Shown here: one piece after another, positions 8,534 to 16,573 of the stretch
How positions within the stretch are numbered: position 1 is the first letter of the stretch
Layout of the letters: each line of letters opens with the position of its first letter
NCBI GenBank assembly: GCA_026710525.1
Contig: JAPOQT010000124.1
Location: 1-24,950 of the forward strand
Direction: 5' to 3'
Length of the DNA: 24,950 nucleotides
Source of the DNA: Pseudomonadota bacterium
GTDB taxonomy: Bacteria; Bdellovibrionota_B; Oligoflexia; Oligoflexales; Bin106
The notes under the pieces: model-generated
Told to the model about the DNA's origin: nothing
The model's database searches: none
The model's input: the letters and a program-made list of their open reading frames with translations, nothing else
Made by a program: the position numbers and the translations under genes

Positions 8534-10069
8534 ATGAATCCCATTACCACACGAATTACCCATATCTTATTTCTCCTATTAGTAGTTACATCATGTCGAA
8601 TGTTACCATTCGAGGATCAAGAGGATCGTTATGCTCTCCAAGCTCTTTTTGATGGTCAGCATCTTTTAAGACTGAAGCAGATTGATGATCGTGGGACGCG
8701 ATTTCGTTTTGAGGTGTGCCCACTTGCTAATAATACAACCAGGATTATTGAGGAGTATTGTGTGGCTGCTTTACAGGCTCAATCAGGAGCAGATATAAAT
8801 TTTTCCCTGGAAACAATTGAGCAAAGTCACCTGATTCAAAAGGAACAACAAAGAGCGAACATTTTTCATTCTTCATGGCTAAAATACAGACAGCAAATGG
8901 CAGAGCTCAATCCCACTGCCCTAGCCTTAACCCTTGGTGGTGGTATCGTGCTCACAGATCTTGGTATTTATGCCGCGAGATTAGCTGGGCACGAGTCCCA
9001 ATTAAATCAGTATTTTAAACAGCTTGGTGTTCGTAGCACTGATGAGGCAGCTCAAGAGCTTAACGAAATTGCGCGTCAACTTGAGTCCCTTGGTTGGAAT
9101 CCAAAGTGGATGGATTTTGGGCCAACCATAACTGAAAGGGAAATCAGGTCCTGGCAAAGTAGTCCTAACAAGAGAATGATCATTGAAAATTTATTTTCAG
9201 AGAAATTTGACCAAACATATGGTGATGATATTCGTTTGAGAAGCCTTGATGGAGCCGGTGAGTATCTCGAGGGAATTTTACCAGTAGTAAGGGATTTTGT
9301 TAGGAAAAATTCAGTTAAAAGCTTAATCAATGAAAGTTATTATAATCGCTTTTTACACTACTACCAAATGAAGTATCACCTGCCAGACTATTATCGTAGT
9401 ATTGTTGATTTTCAAGCTTACCGAGTACGTGCCTCTCATCGTTTAGAGCAAGCATTTATTAATAATCCTATGGATATATTAAGTGAATTAGAGCTGTTAG
9501 TTAAAGATAGGGGAGCTGTTAAAAGCTATTTAAGTAGCGAAATATTAGGAAAACTGAATCGATGGGAAATGCTCCGCAATGTTGTTGTGGCAAACCAACC
9601 ATCTAAGGCGAGCTGGGTAGCAGGTAAAACTGGCAGTCTTATGAAGCGAATATCTGTGGTTAGCTTGGCTACCACTGGCGCTATGCTAGCTTTCCTCGCC
9701 CTCGAAAAAAACAACGACTCCTCAGAAGAGGATGTCTTGAGTGAACAAATACCACTGCCAAGGATCTCTGACAAACTGGTGATGCTAAATAATCCTCAAC
9801 AATGGGACGCGTTATGGCGTCACGAGGCTGGTGCTAACCAATTCATAGACCAAGTAACTCCTGTATTAAAGGCTTTTGTTTATTACGGAGATTTGATGCT
9901 GGATGGTGGTGGTGATATTGCTAGTTACTGTTTGCCTGAAGTCATATCACATCAAAGCTACGCTAAAGTTTGTTATGGGGTAGTATCAGCTGTTAAAGCT
10001 CAAGGTGATAAAACAGCGGCACCATTTAAACAAATTTCATCAGTGCCTCTTTCTGCTCCTCGCGATTAA
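8534..10069 (+). CDS. Large lipoprotein of unknown family, paralogue B
   Basis: The product has 511 residues. The signal peptide ends in lipobox VTSC (lipidated Cys21). It is a full-length paralogue of the gene at 5980, lacking that gene's long acidic tail. The four shared cysteines are C62, C76, C466 and C480, located in RFEVCP, EEYCV, SYCLPE and KVCY. Two shared hydrophobic stretches are ALTLGGGIVLTDLGIYAARLAG and ISVVSLATTGAMLAFLALE, the second near residue 380. ATG 8534 has a poor ribosome binding site, and its upstream region is the tail of the decayed copy, so expression may be weak or borrowed. Tandem duplication with one decayed member suggests fast birth and death of the family. No function is recognised. 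Confidence 0.85.
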   Translation: MNPITTRITHILFLLLVVTSCRMLPFEDQEDRYALQALFDGQHLLRLKQIDDRGTRFRFEVCPLANNTTRIIEEYCVAALQAQSGADINFSLETIEQSHLIQKEQQRANIFHSSWLKYRQQMAELNPTALALTLGGGIVLTDLGIYAARLAGHESQLNQYFKQLGVRSTDEAAQELNEIARQLESLGWNPKWMDFGPTITEREIRSWQSSPNKRMIIENLFSEKFDQTYGDDIRLRSLDGAGEYLEGILPVVRDFVRKNSVKSLINESYYNRFLHYYQMKYHLPDYYRSIVDFQAYRVRASHRLEQAFINNPMDILSELELLVKDRGAVKSYLSSEILGKLNRWEMLRNVVVANQPSKASWVAGKTGSLMKRISVVSLATTGAMLAFLALEKNNDSSEEDVLSEQIPLPRISDKLVMLNNPQQWDALWRHEAGANQFIDQVTPVLKAFVYYGDLMLDGGGDIASYCLPEVISHQSYAKVCYGVVSAVKAQGDKTAAPFKQISSVPLSAPRD

Positions 10070-10086
10070 GCTGATGGCGAAGAGTA

Positions 10087-10158
10087 AAGCTAACTCAAAT
10101 CAAGAAACTCAGTGGTCACAAGAGTTATCGTAGATATAGGGTGACATTGAGTTAGCTT
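10087..10158. repeat. Inverted repeat between convergent genes
   Basis: AAGCTAACTCAA at 10087-10098 is perfectly inverted as TTGAGTTAGCTT at 10147-10158, with 48 bp between. It lies in the 127-bp space between the 3' end of the second lipoprotein gene and the 3' end of hflC. A two-way transcription stop is the natural guess, but the arms are far apart and no T-run follows on either strand. Confidence 0.55.
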
Positions 10159-10196
10159 ATGAGCGTTATCAAAAAAGTCACAGCAACGTTGGTCAA

Positions 10197-11174
10197 TTAA
10201 GGCCCGCTGAGTGCCCTGAGATAAGGAGAATCACTCGAGAGAATAAAGTTGGTATCCGTTTTCAAAGTGTCCTGGTAAGAATTCAAGGTTTCTTGAAAAG
10301 CGTAAAAATTAGCATCTTTTGAAAACGCATCAGCATAGGTTTTAATCGCTATAGCCTCTGCTTGACCTTTAATTTCTTGGGCTTTTCTATAGGCCTCAGA
10401 TTCAATTTCTTTGAGCTTGAGGTTTAATCGTCCAGAGATTTTCGCTGCTTCCCCTTGACCAAAAGAACGGATACGGGCAGCAATTTTTTGTCTTTCAGTA
10501 ATCATGCGCTCATAAACTTTTTGTTCCACTGATTCTTCGTATGACACCCTGCGCAGTTGCACATCGAGGAGCTCAATACCAATATCTTCTAAGGCTACCC
10601 GGGCACTGGCGATGATTTTTTTCGTTAATTCTTCGCGACCAGTGGTGATTCTTTCGATTTCACCAGTAATATCATCATGACCAAGTTCAACTTCAGTCAC
10701 TGGCAAAGGTTCCTCTGCATCCTTTGCTTTGATGATTTGATCAATTTTCTCAATAATCAGATTAGAGTTTCTCACGGTTTCAACTAGGTTGTAGCTAGAG
10801 ATCATATCCCGGGTAACTCCATCAAGAATACCATCAAGTCGGTTAGCAGCTGTTCTTTCATTTTGCACCGTTTGCGCAAAACGAATAACATCTTTAATGC
10901 GCCACCTCGCTGTGGTGTCAACCCAGATATATTTTTTATCTTTGGTGGGAATTTGTTCGGCATCCCCATCCCACTGTAATATCCGTTTATCAAAGGTTCG
11001 AACGTCCTGAATAAAAGGCATTTTAAAATGTAACCCTGATTTTGTAATCGGCTCGCCACGAATCTTACCAAACTCAGTAATAAAAGCCTGACGACCTTCT
11101 TCCACAGTAAAAACTGCACTAGAAACGGTAATGAAAACGAGGGCCAAAAGAACGGTGATGATTTGGAAATTCAC
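10197..11174 (-). CDS. hflC: HflC, subunit of the HflKC regulator of FtsH
   Basis: The product has 325 residues, normal for HflC. An N-terminal membrane helix (about 1-24) is followed by the band-7/SPFH domain, with FTVEEGRQAFITEFGKI, SGLHFKMPFIQDVRTFDKRI, TARWRIKD and NRLDGILDGVTRDMISSYNL. A long coiled-coil region ends in QEIKGQAEAIAIKTYADAF. HflC pairs with HflK on the periplasmic face of the inner membrane, where the complex surrounds and modulates the FtsH protease. The start is GTG 11174, chosen for GGGAGAG 6 nt upstream. It follows hflK by 30 bp, so the two are co-expressed. Confidence 0.95.
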   Translation of the reverse strand: MNFQIITVLLALVFITVSSAVFTVEEGRQAFITEFGKIRGEPITKSGLHFKMPFIQDVRTFDKRILQWDGDAEQIPTKDKKYIWVDTTARWRIKDVIRFAQTVQNERTAANRLDGILDGVTRDMISSYNLVETVRNSNLIIEKIDQIIKAKDAEEPLPVTEVELGHDDITGEIERITTGREELTKKIIASARVALEDIGIELLDVQLRRVSYEESVEQKVYERMITERQKIAARIRSFGQGEAAKISGRLNLKLKEIESEAYRKAQEIKGQAEAIAIKTYADAFSKDANFYAFQETLNSYQDTLKTDTNFILSSDSPYLRALSGP

Positions 11175-11204
11175 TGGTGTCTCTCCCTTAATGTGTGAAT
11201 CGAT

Positions 11205-12314
11205 TTACTCAGAATCAAGCTTTTCTTTGCTCTGACTGATAGTACCTTGGGATAAAGCTGCTGGACCATAACTGCCGTAGATAGGAAGAATTCCTTCAAG
11301 AGCTTTATCAATCACGGTGACGTTTTGATGATCTTTTAGGACCGCTCTCATAGTCTCTAAATAGAGTCGTTTTTTTGTGATATCAGGAGCTTTTGCGTAT
11401 TCAACGAGAATCTTATTAAATTTATCAGCGTCACCTAAGGAACGATTCACTAAGTTAATCGAAAAAGCTTCCGCATCTTTAATGGTTTGTTCAGCTCGAC
11501 CTCGAGCCTCAGGAATCTGACGGTTATATTCTTGTTCAGCCCTATTGATGGTTTGCTCTTGCTCTTGTTTGGCAGCATTAACTTCGTTAAAAGCACCTTT
11601 CACTGGATCAGGGGGATTAACATCTTGTAGGTTGATCCGAGCCACCACAATACCCATATCATAATGATCGAGGACCTGTTGGGTAAGTAGCTTTGCTTCG
11701 TCAGCAATAGCGACCCGACCAGTGGTGAGCACATCATTAACTAGCCTATCTCCAACAACCCGTCTCATAATCGATATCGAAACGTCCCGAATATTAGTCT
11801 CAACATCCCTCGCCTTAAATAAGTATTTCCATGGGTCTGTGATCCGATATTGCAGGATCCACTCAACATCAGCCACATTTAAATCACCAGTGAGCATCAG
11901 AGATTCAGCTTTCAGGGTTTCATTGGAATAGAGCCGGGATTTGCCGCGAGCATTAGTGGTGCGGAAACCAAACTCTTCTTGATGAACAATTTTAGTTTTT
12001 ACCCTCTCAACGGCCTCAATATTAAACGGCAGTTTCATATGAAGCCCTGGCCCCACTGTTTTAACGTAACGACCAAAACGAGTGACCACTCCGTCTTCTG
12101 AAACATCCACCATATAAAAAGACTGGAGTAGGGTAAACAGAACAGCGAGACCTAAAACCGAAAGCATAATCAATCTAAAACCCGATTTGTCTGGCTGAAA
12201 ACCTTGTCCTCCCGCTTTTCTTCTTTTCATTTGATGAGGGCCTCTCTTCCAACCAATTTTTTTCAGTAGGTTGTCAATTTCTTTCAGGATTTGATCATCA
12301 CCATGTTGGCTCAT
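11205..12314 (-). CDS. hflK: HflK, subunit of the HflKC regulator of FtsH
   Basis: The product has 369 residues, slightly shorter than the enterobacterial protein because the N-terminal Gly-rich part is brief. A basic cytoplasmic N-terminus leads to one membrane helix (about 47-66). The SPFH domain follows, with VVTRFGRYVKTVGPGLHMKLPFNIE, VEWILQYRITDPWKYLFKARDVE and the coiled-coil stretch KQEQEQTINRAEQEYNRQIPEARG. This is the standard HflK partner of HflC. AGGA lies 9 nt before ATG 12314. Confidence 0.95.
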   Translation of the reverse strand: MSQHGDDQILKEIDNLLKKIGWKRGPHQMKRRKAGGQGFQPDKSGFRLIMLSVLGLAVLFTLLQSFYMVDVSEDGVVTRFGRYVKTVGPGLHMKLPFNIEAVERVKTKIVHQEEFGFRTTNARGKSRLYSNETLKAESLMLTGDLNVADVEWILQYRITDPWKYLFKARDVETNIRDVSISIMRRVVGDRLVNDVLTTGRVAIADEAKLLTQQVLDHYDMGIVVARINLQDVNPPDPVKGAFNEVNAAKQEQEQTINRAEQEYNRQIPEARGRAEQTIKDAEAFSINLVNRSLGDADKFNKILVEYAKAPDITKKRLYLETMRAVLKDHQNVTVIDKALEGILPIYGSYGPAALSQGTISQSKEKLDSE

Positions 12315-12473
12315 GGAGTAAGTTCCTTTCTGTTAAAATGAGCACAATTACTACTATTCTACTTGAGTTGCCTATCATGAGGGCTTTAGGCAGTCTGAGA
12401 CAAGGCGTCTCGACGAGATTCATTAACGCCATCAATACTCTCAAATCACCAGGGATAAATCAAGGAGAAATGT

Positions 12474-13796
12474 TTAAGCTGTTTCCTCGTCAAAAGACTG
12501 AATAGGTGTCTCAGCATTGTTATTTTTTTCTTTTCGCTTCATATCCTCAACAGATACGCGCAGAACACGACGTTGTTCAACTTCGGTAATTTGAATTTTG
12601 AGGTGCTCATAATTCACGGCTTGGCCAATTTGTGGCATCTCTTTCGTCATATCAGTGATCCAACCAGCTAAAGTGTCGGCATCATGGTCAGAGCTGGGTA
12701 ATTCAAAAAACTCCTCAAAATCATCCAAGGACACACCACCATAAACAAGCCAAGTATGATCACGGATCTTAACAAAATAAGGGTCTTCTTCATCGTGTTC
12801 ATCTTGAATTTCACCAAAAATCTCTTCGAGAATATCTTCCATAGTGACTAGGCCCAGAGTGCCACCATATTCATCAATAATAATAGCGAGATGATTTTTT
12901 GTTCTTTGGAGATCGACAAATAAGCGCATAATAGTTTTCGACTCAGGCGCAAAGAAGGGTTTGCGCATAAAGTCCTTTACCTGCAATGTAGAACGCTTAA
13001 GAGCTTCACTAGAAGCAGTCATAATATCTTTGAGGAGGACGATGCCAACGATTTGATCAAGCTTTTCTTTATAAATAGGGATCCTGGAATAACCGGTTTC
13101 CACCATCAAGTCTAATACTTCTTGATAAGTAGAGGTATCCGGAAGACAACACATGGAGGTCCTAGGCGTAATAATCTCGGATGCTCGAATTTCATCAAAC
13201 TCAAAAGCGCCTTCAATAATATTTTTCTTCATGCCTTTAATAGCGCCAGTTCTCTGGCTCTCATTTACCATAAACTCGAGTTGTTCCTCGGTGACTTCAT
13301 AACCACTTTTAGATTGTCCGGAAAATGTGTCAATAACCAACCCGGCAAAGCCAGAGAAAAGCCTCACTACTGGTGAGGTTACTCGGTAAAGGATATTAAT
13401 GACCCACATCGCCGGAATCGCCACTTGTTCAGCGTGTGTTTTACCAAAAGATTTTGGGATAATTTCACAGAAAATCAAAATAAGAAACGTCATCACACCA
13501 GTAGCAATGGCAACAGCATTATTTTCAAAATAAGTCATAGCTATGTTGGTAGCTAATGCTGAGGCGAGGATATTCACGAGATTATTAAAAATAAGAATGG
13601 TAGCTAATACTCGATCAGGATAGTCCTTCCAGAATTGTAATGACCGTGCTCGGTCACCCTGAGAAGCTAAAATATGTCTGACTTTTAACGGGTCCAAGGT
13701 TGTGACCGAAGTTTCTGTGCAAGATAAAAATCCTGAGATAAAGAAGCAGATAATAATGGAGATGAGCTCTATGAGCTCGGACGAAACAGATTCCAT
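12474..13796 (-). CDS. CNNM/CBS/CorC_HlyC family membrane protein
   Basis: The product has 440 residues. The N-terminal CNNM (DUF21) domain has three to four membrane helices, including the GFLSCTETSVTTLDPLKVRHI motif, FNNLVNILASALATNIA and LIFCEIIPKSFGKTHAE. Two CBS domains follow (IITPRTSMCCLPDTSTYQEV and FMRKPFFAPESKTIMRLF), with the characteristic IIDEYGGTLGLVTMEDILEEI. A C-terminal CorC_HlyC domain completes it. Family members bind ATP through the CBS pair and are linked to Mg or Co efflux and salt tolerance. Proteins labelled hemolysin C, YtfL and CorC belong here. AAGAGG lies before ATG 13796. The start overlaps the end of ybeY by 28 bp, matching the ybeY-corC neighbourhood seen in many bacteria. 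Confidence 0.92.
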   Translation of the reverse strand: MESVSSELIELISIIICFFISGFLSCTETSVTTLDPLKVRHILASQGDRARSLQFWKDYPDRVLATILIFNNLVNILASALATNIAMTYFENNAVAIATGVMTFLILIFCEIIPKSFGKTHAEQVAIPAMWVINILYRVTSPVVRLFSGFAGLVIDTFSGQSKSGYEVTEEQLEFMVNESQRTGAIKGMKKNIIEGAFEFDEIRASEIITPRTSMCCLPDTSTYQEVLDLMVETGYSRIPIYKEKLDQIVGIVLLKDIMTASSEALKRSTLQVKDFMRKPFFAPESKTIMRLFVDLQRTKNHLAIIIDEYGGTLGLVTMEDILEEIFGEIQDEHDEEDPYFVKIRDHTWLVYGGVSLDDFEEFFELPSSDHDADTLAGWITDMTKEMPQIGQAVNYEHLKIQITEVEQRRVLRVSVEDMKRKEKNNNAETPIQSFDEETA

Positions 13797-14698
13797 GAAA
13801 GCCTCTTAATAGCTGAAACAGCCATAGGGTGGTGAGAAATTTGCGAGATGTTTGATGGATGGTGAGTTTGATAGGGTGTCACTAAAGGCGCTTTGTGGTT
13901 CTGCCAAATAGCCAGGCATTTTTGCTCTTCTTTGGCCATGATTTTCTGGTCATCAAGGTTTTCGTGATCATAGCCAATGAGATGTAAAAAACCGTGGCTA
14001 ATAGTAAAAACAAGTTTATCAGTAACAAGGCTTACAAGGTTCCTAGAAAGTCCCTTGGGGGTATTTGCTGCTGGTGTTTGTAAAGCATATTTGCTTACTA
14101 TCTGGGGGCAGATAACAACATCACCCAGGTGTTTGTGGGTAAAGGATCTCCCTATTGATCCGTAAAAGTGGCCACTCTTTTCAACTTCTCCCGGTTTAGT
14201 AAAAGTGAGTTGTCGAAAGGATAAAACGTCAGTTGGTGTGTTTTTATTTCTGTATGAGTGATTAAGTGCTTTGATTTGCTGTGGATTAGCCAAGCTGAGA
14301 TCAATAGCAAACCGTGAAAAACCATACTCAACCCTAAGACGATGAACAAATGATTGAATCTGATGTTTTGAGATACTGAATTTTTGCTCAGCCAAGGTTC
14401 CAGACCACAAGTCAAGATCCATATGGGTCTCGATGTCAGCTTCGGCTGCTGGCAAAGATGCCACCTTGATTTCACTCTGGAAACTAACATCGTCTCTAGA
14501 GAGAGTTATGTACTTTAGCTGAAATAATTTTTGCCACAGCCATCTAGGTAGCCAGAAACAATACTGGATAAGTCGAGGGATAGCCTGTAGTAAGGGTCCT
14601 TTGAGGGTTTGCCGAAGCGTGGTAAATATTACCGAGCTACTCATCCTCTGTAAATCTGGCTCTTCTAACTGGCTAAAATGGTCTTTCGGTTTTTTCAA
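13769..14698 (-). CDS. ybeY: Endoribonuclease YbeY, with N- and C-terminal extensions
   Basis: YbeY is a zinc-dependent RNase needed for 16S rRNA 3' maturation and ribosome quality control. The core is clear: LNHSYRNKNTPTDVLSF (about 145-161), LGDVVIC (191-197), and the metal site HGFLHLIGYDH with His235, His239 and His245. The frame is 309 codons, about twice the usual length. It has some 100 residues before the core, including an aromatic-rich basic helix, and about 45 after it. The longest frame starts at TTG 14698 without a ribosome binding site. ATG at 14644 (AGAGG abuts it) and ATG at 14422 are in-frame alternatives that would give shorter proteins. The stop overlaps the corC-like start. 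The core call is firm; the start is not. Confidence 0.88.
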   Translation of the reverse strand: MKKPKDHFSQLEEPDLQRMSSSVIFTTLRQTLKGPLLQAIPRLIQYCFWLPRWLWQKLFQLKYITLSRDDVSFQSEIKVASLPAAEADIETHMDLDLWSGTLAEQKFSISKHQIQSFVHRLRVEYGFSRFAIDLSLANPQQIKALNHSYRNKNTPTDVLSFRQLTFTKPGEVEKSGHFYGSIGRSFTHKHLGDVVICPQIVSKYALQTPAANTPKGLSRNLVSLVTDKLVFTISHGFLHLIGYDHENLDDQKIMAKEEQKCLAIWQNHKAPLVTPYQTHHPSNISQISHHPMAVSAIKRLSWNLFRPSS

Positions 14699-14819
14699 GT
14701 TTAGGTGTTTTCGCTAAGTTGTATTTAAAGTTGTTTTCTTGTAAGTGATATGCGACCCAATACCACGGTCTTATTCTAACCCTATTTAATCATAGTTTAT
14801 TATTATTTTCAAGGTTTAA

Positions 14820-15596
14820 TCATTTTATTGATTGATGGGACTTTGGAGGTGAATAAATTTTTTCGTATATTGGTTGACCAAGCTCTTGAAACCGTTGTTC
14901 AAAAAGGGAAACATATGGCTGTTTTTTTTTATGATGATGGATCTCTGCTAGCCAGCTTTGTTGTTTTGTTTGAAAACCATGGACTAACAGTAATTGATCC
15001 ACAGAGTGAAAGTAGTGTTCACAATCGGTTTTAAACCATATTTCCCCTTGGGGAGCAAGGAGAGGAGCAAGGTTTCTAATAAATCTTTCTTGTATCAAGC
15101 GATGCTTTTGCTGTTTAGTTTTTTTATGCCATGGATCAGGAAAAAAAATCACCAAGCAATCAATTTCATGACACGCAAATAGATGGGGAAGGTGATGAGC
15201 ATTAAAATAAGCGACACCAGCATTGTGCAAAGCTTGTTGTTTGATTTTTTTTGCTGATTGGTAAACTCTTTTTAAGGTAATATCAAGGCCAAGAAAATAA
15301 CAATTAGGATGGTCCGCAGCCATCTGTGTTAATACGTGACCATAGTGACAACCCACCTCCACCACCAATCGGTGATGTTGAGGCTGAGATCCCTCGTTTT
15401 GCTCTCCTTTTTTCTGAAACCAAGTTCTTAAATGACCAGCGACCTCCCGTAACTCAGATCCTAGAATGAGAAACTGATTGTTTGGATCTTCCTCTAATAT
15501 TTTCGTGTGATAAGGATTGGTGAGACCAGCTTTGTGATTTGCTTTAACGTCAGGAAGATGAGGAAATATTTCGTGGGATAGTCTTAGGGGAGGCAC
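14820..15596 (-). CDS. trmB: tRNA (guanine-46-N7)-methyltransferase TrmB
   Basis: The product has 258 residues. TrmB uses S-adenosylmethionine to make m7G46 in tRNA variable loops. The methyltransferase motif I is VVEVGCHYGHVL (about 78-89), the catalytic FPDPWHKK is at 152-159, and the late KTD motif at 189-191. The family-typical QERFIRNLAPLLAPQGEIW lies between them. Motif I has His-Tyr where most TrmB proteins have Gly-x (GCGxG). The start is GTG 15596, with a stop codon 5 codons upstream in frame and only a weak ribosome binding site. It lies 31 bp after the small membrane protein gene and may depend on its transcription. Confidence 0.93.
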   Translation of the reverse strand: MPPLRLSHEIFPHLPDVKANHKAGLTNPYHTKILEEDPNNQFLILGSELREVAGHLRTWFQKKGEQNEGSQPQHHRLVVEVGCHYGHVLTQMAADHPNCYFLGLDITLKRVYQSAKKIKQQALHNAGVAYFNAHHLPHLFACHEIDCLVIFFPDPWHKKTKQQKHRLIQERFIRNLAPLLAPQGEIWFKTDCEHYFHSVDQLLLVHGFQTKQQSWLAEIHHHKKKQPYVSLFEQRFQELGQPIYEKIYSPPKSHQSIK

Positions 15597-15627
15597 TTGA
15601 TATCCAAAATATTAAGGAGAACACTTG

Positions 15628-15783
15628 TTAAGTATCATCGAGTTTTTCGGTTAAGTCGAGGAACAGCCCGATATGATAAGCGATCATCAGAAAAGGCATA
15701 ATCAGCAACACAAAGGGTATGATAAAAATAAATTGCCATACGTGTTCCGTATTTTTTAAGCTAAAATCTTGCCGTGTAAACAT
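15628..15783 (-). CDS. 51-residue single-helix membrane protein of unknown function
   Basis: This short gene has ATG 15783 with a strong AAGGAG 5 nt upstream and a TAA stop at 15628-15630. The peptide starts MFTRQDFSLKNTEHVW, has one long hydrophobic stretch (about 17-42) with several Phe, Ile and Met, and ends DLTEKLDDT. A topology with the charged N-terminus on one side and the acidic tail on the other is likely. An extended -10 promoter lies 49 bp upstream. It sits between ccmG and trmB. It resembles small accessory subunits of membrane complexes only in general shape. No family was recognised, but start signals make it a real gene. Confidence 0.75.
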   Translation of the reverse strand: MFTRQDFSLKNTEHVWQFIFIIPFVLLIMPFLMIAYHIGLFLDLTEKLDDT

Positions 15784-15831
15784 ATTTCTCCTTATTATGG
15801 TATTTGATGTAGTTGATCTCAGTGTCTTTAC

Positions 15832-15860
15832 ATGATACCAGTGTTGTTATGATGAACCAA
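15832..15860 (-). promoter_or_regulatory. Sigma-70-like extended -10 promoter
   Basis: On the minus strand TTGGTT (15860-15855) is followed 17 bp later by TATCAT (15837-15832), with TG one base before it, giving TGGTATCAT as an extended -10 element. It points at the 51-codon gene and then trmB. The predicted 5' leader is about 40 nt. Confidence 0.5.
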
Positions 15861-15922
15861 TAGTCAGTTGTATTTCTCACGTGCTCCCGAGCAAAAACCT
15901 ATATAAAAGTCACTATTCACTA

Positions 15923-16573
15923 TTAAGGCCCTTTACTATTAGGGCTTGACTCGTGAGTTCTTTGACGGATCATATTTGTCACAATTTGTGTCGTTTGATC
16001 ATGATCTAAGGGACCAACGACTTTGGTGTAAACATGGGAATTTTCGTTAATAAAAAGAGTTTCAGGGACTCCGGTCACTCCATAATCAATCGACATTCTA
16101 TCTTGAGAGTCATAGGCAATCAAATAGGTTTTACCAGATTTTTTAGCGTGTTCCTTTGCATAGACCGGGTCATCATGAAGAACCACACCCATCACCACGA
16201 AGTTATCTTGTTTGTAGGTTTGCCAAAGACTCTCGAGTAGTGGGCTTTCCTCGGCACAAGAATCACACCAACTAGCCCAGAAATTAATCACAGTTATTTT
16301 ACCACGGAGATCCTGCAAAGAGACGTGTGGTTTTTGATCTGACAACGTTGTTGTCTTTAGATAACTCAGTTCATCGGGGGCAAAGAGAATCTCAAGACGA
16401 AAATGTTTAGCCGCTAATTTCCCAAAAGAGTCTTGCCAAGGGGCATCACTACCACCAAGGGGACCTCGACTCACTGATATCCACAAAAAGACACAGCCTA
16501 ACATGGTGGCTATGAAAAGTAGGGCAGTAGGCAAGATGATTTTGAGTTGAGAGACAAGGTTTTTTTCGACCAT
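15923..16573 (-). CDS. ccmG: Thiol:disulfide interchange protein CcmG (DsbE/TlpA type)
   Basis: The product has 216 residues from ATG 16573. A TTG start at 16624 would add 17 residues but has no ribosome binding site, while ATG 16573 has AAGAG 7 nt upstream. A signal-anchor helix near the N-terminus holds it in the inner membrane with the thioredoxin fold in the periplasm. The active site is NFWASWCDSCAEESP (WCxxC), and the CcmG-typical GVTGVPETLFIN carries the cis-proline. The role is to reduce apocytochrome c or its helper before heme attachment. It lies at the end of the Ccm cluster, about 600 bp after ccmE, where ccmF would be expected between them. Confidence 0.88.
   Translation of the reverse strand: MVEKNLVSQLKIILPTALLFIATMLGCVFLWISVSRGPLGGSDAPWQDSFGKLAAKHFRLEILFAPDELSYLKTTTLSDQKPHVSLQDLRGKITVINFWASWCDSCAEESPLLESLWQTYKQDNFVVMGVVLHDDPVYAKEHAKKSGKTYLIAYDSQDRMSIDYGVTGVPETLFINENSHVYTKVVGPLDHDQTTQIVTNMIRQRTHESSPNSKGP

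Noticed and set aside
10070..10196. Another lipoprotein relic after the second copy
   Set aside because: I found no block that aligns with the family; only the inverted repeat stands out.
12401..12415. GAGAC/GTCTC hairpin upstream of hflK as a terminator
   Set aside because: The stem is only 5 bp and no T-run follows on the relevant strand.
12343..12510. 55-codon plus-strand frame between hflK and the CorC-like gene
   Set aside because: No ribosome binding site before its ATG, and its end is antisense to the CorC-like gene; most likely chance.
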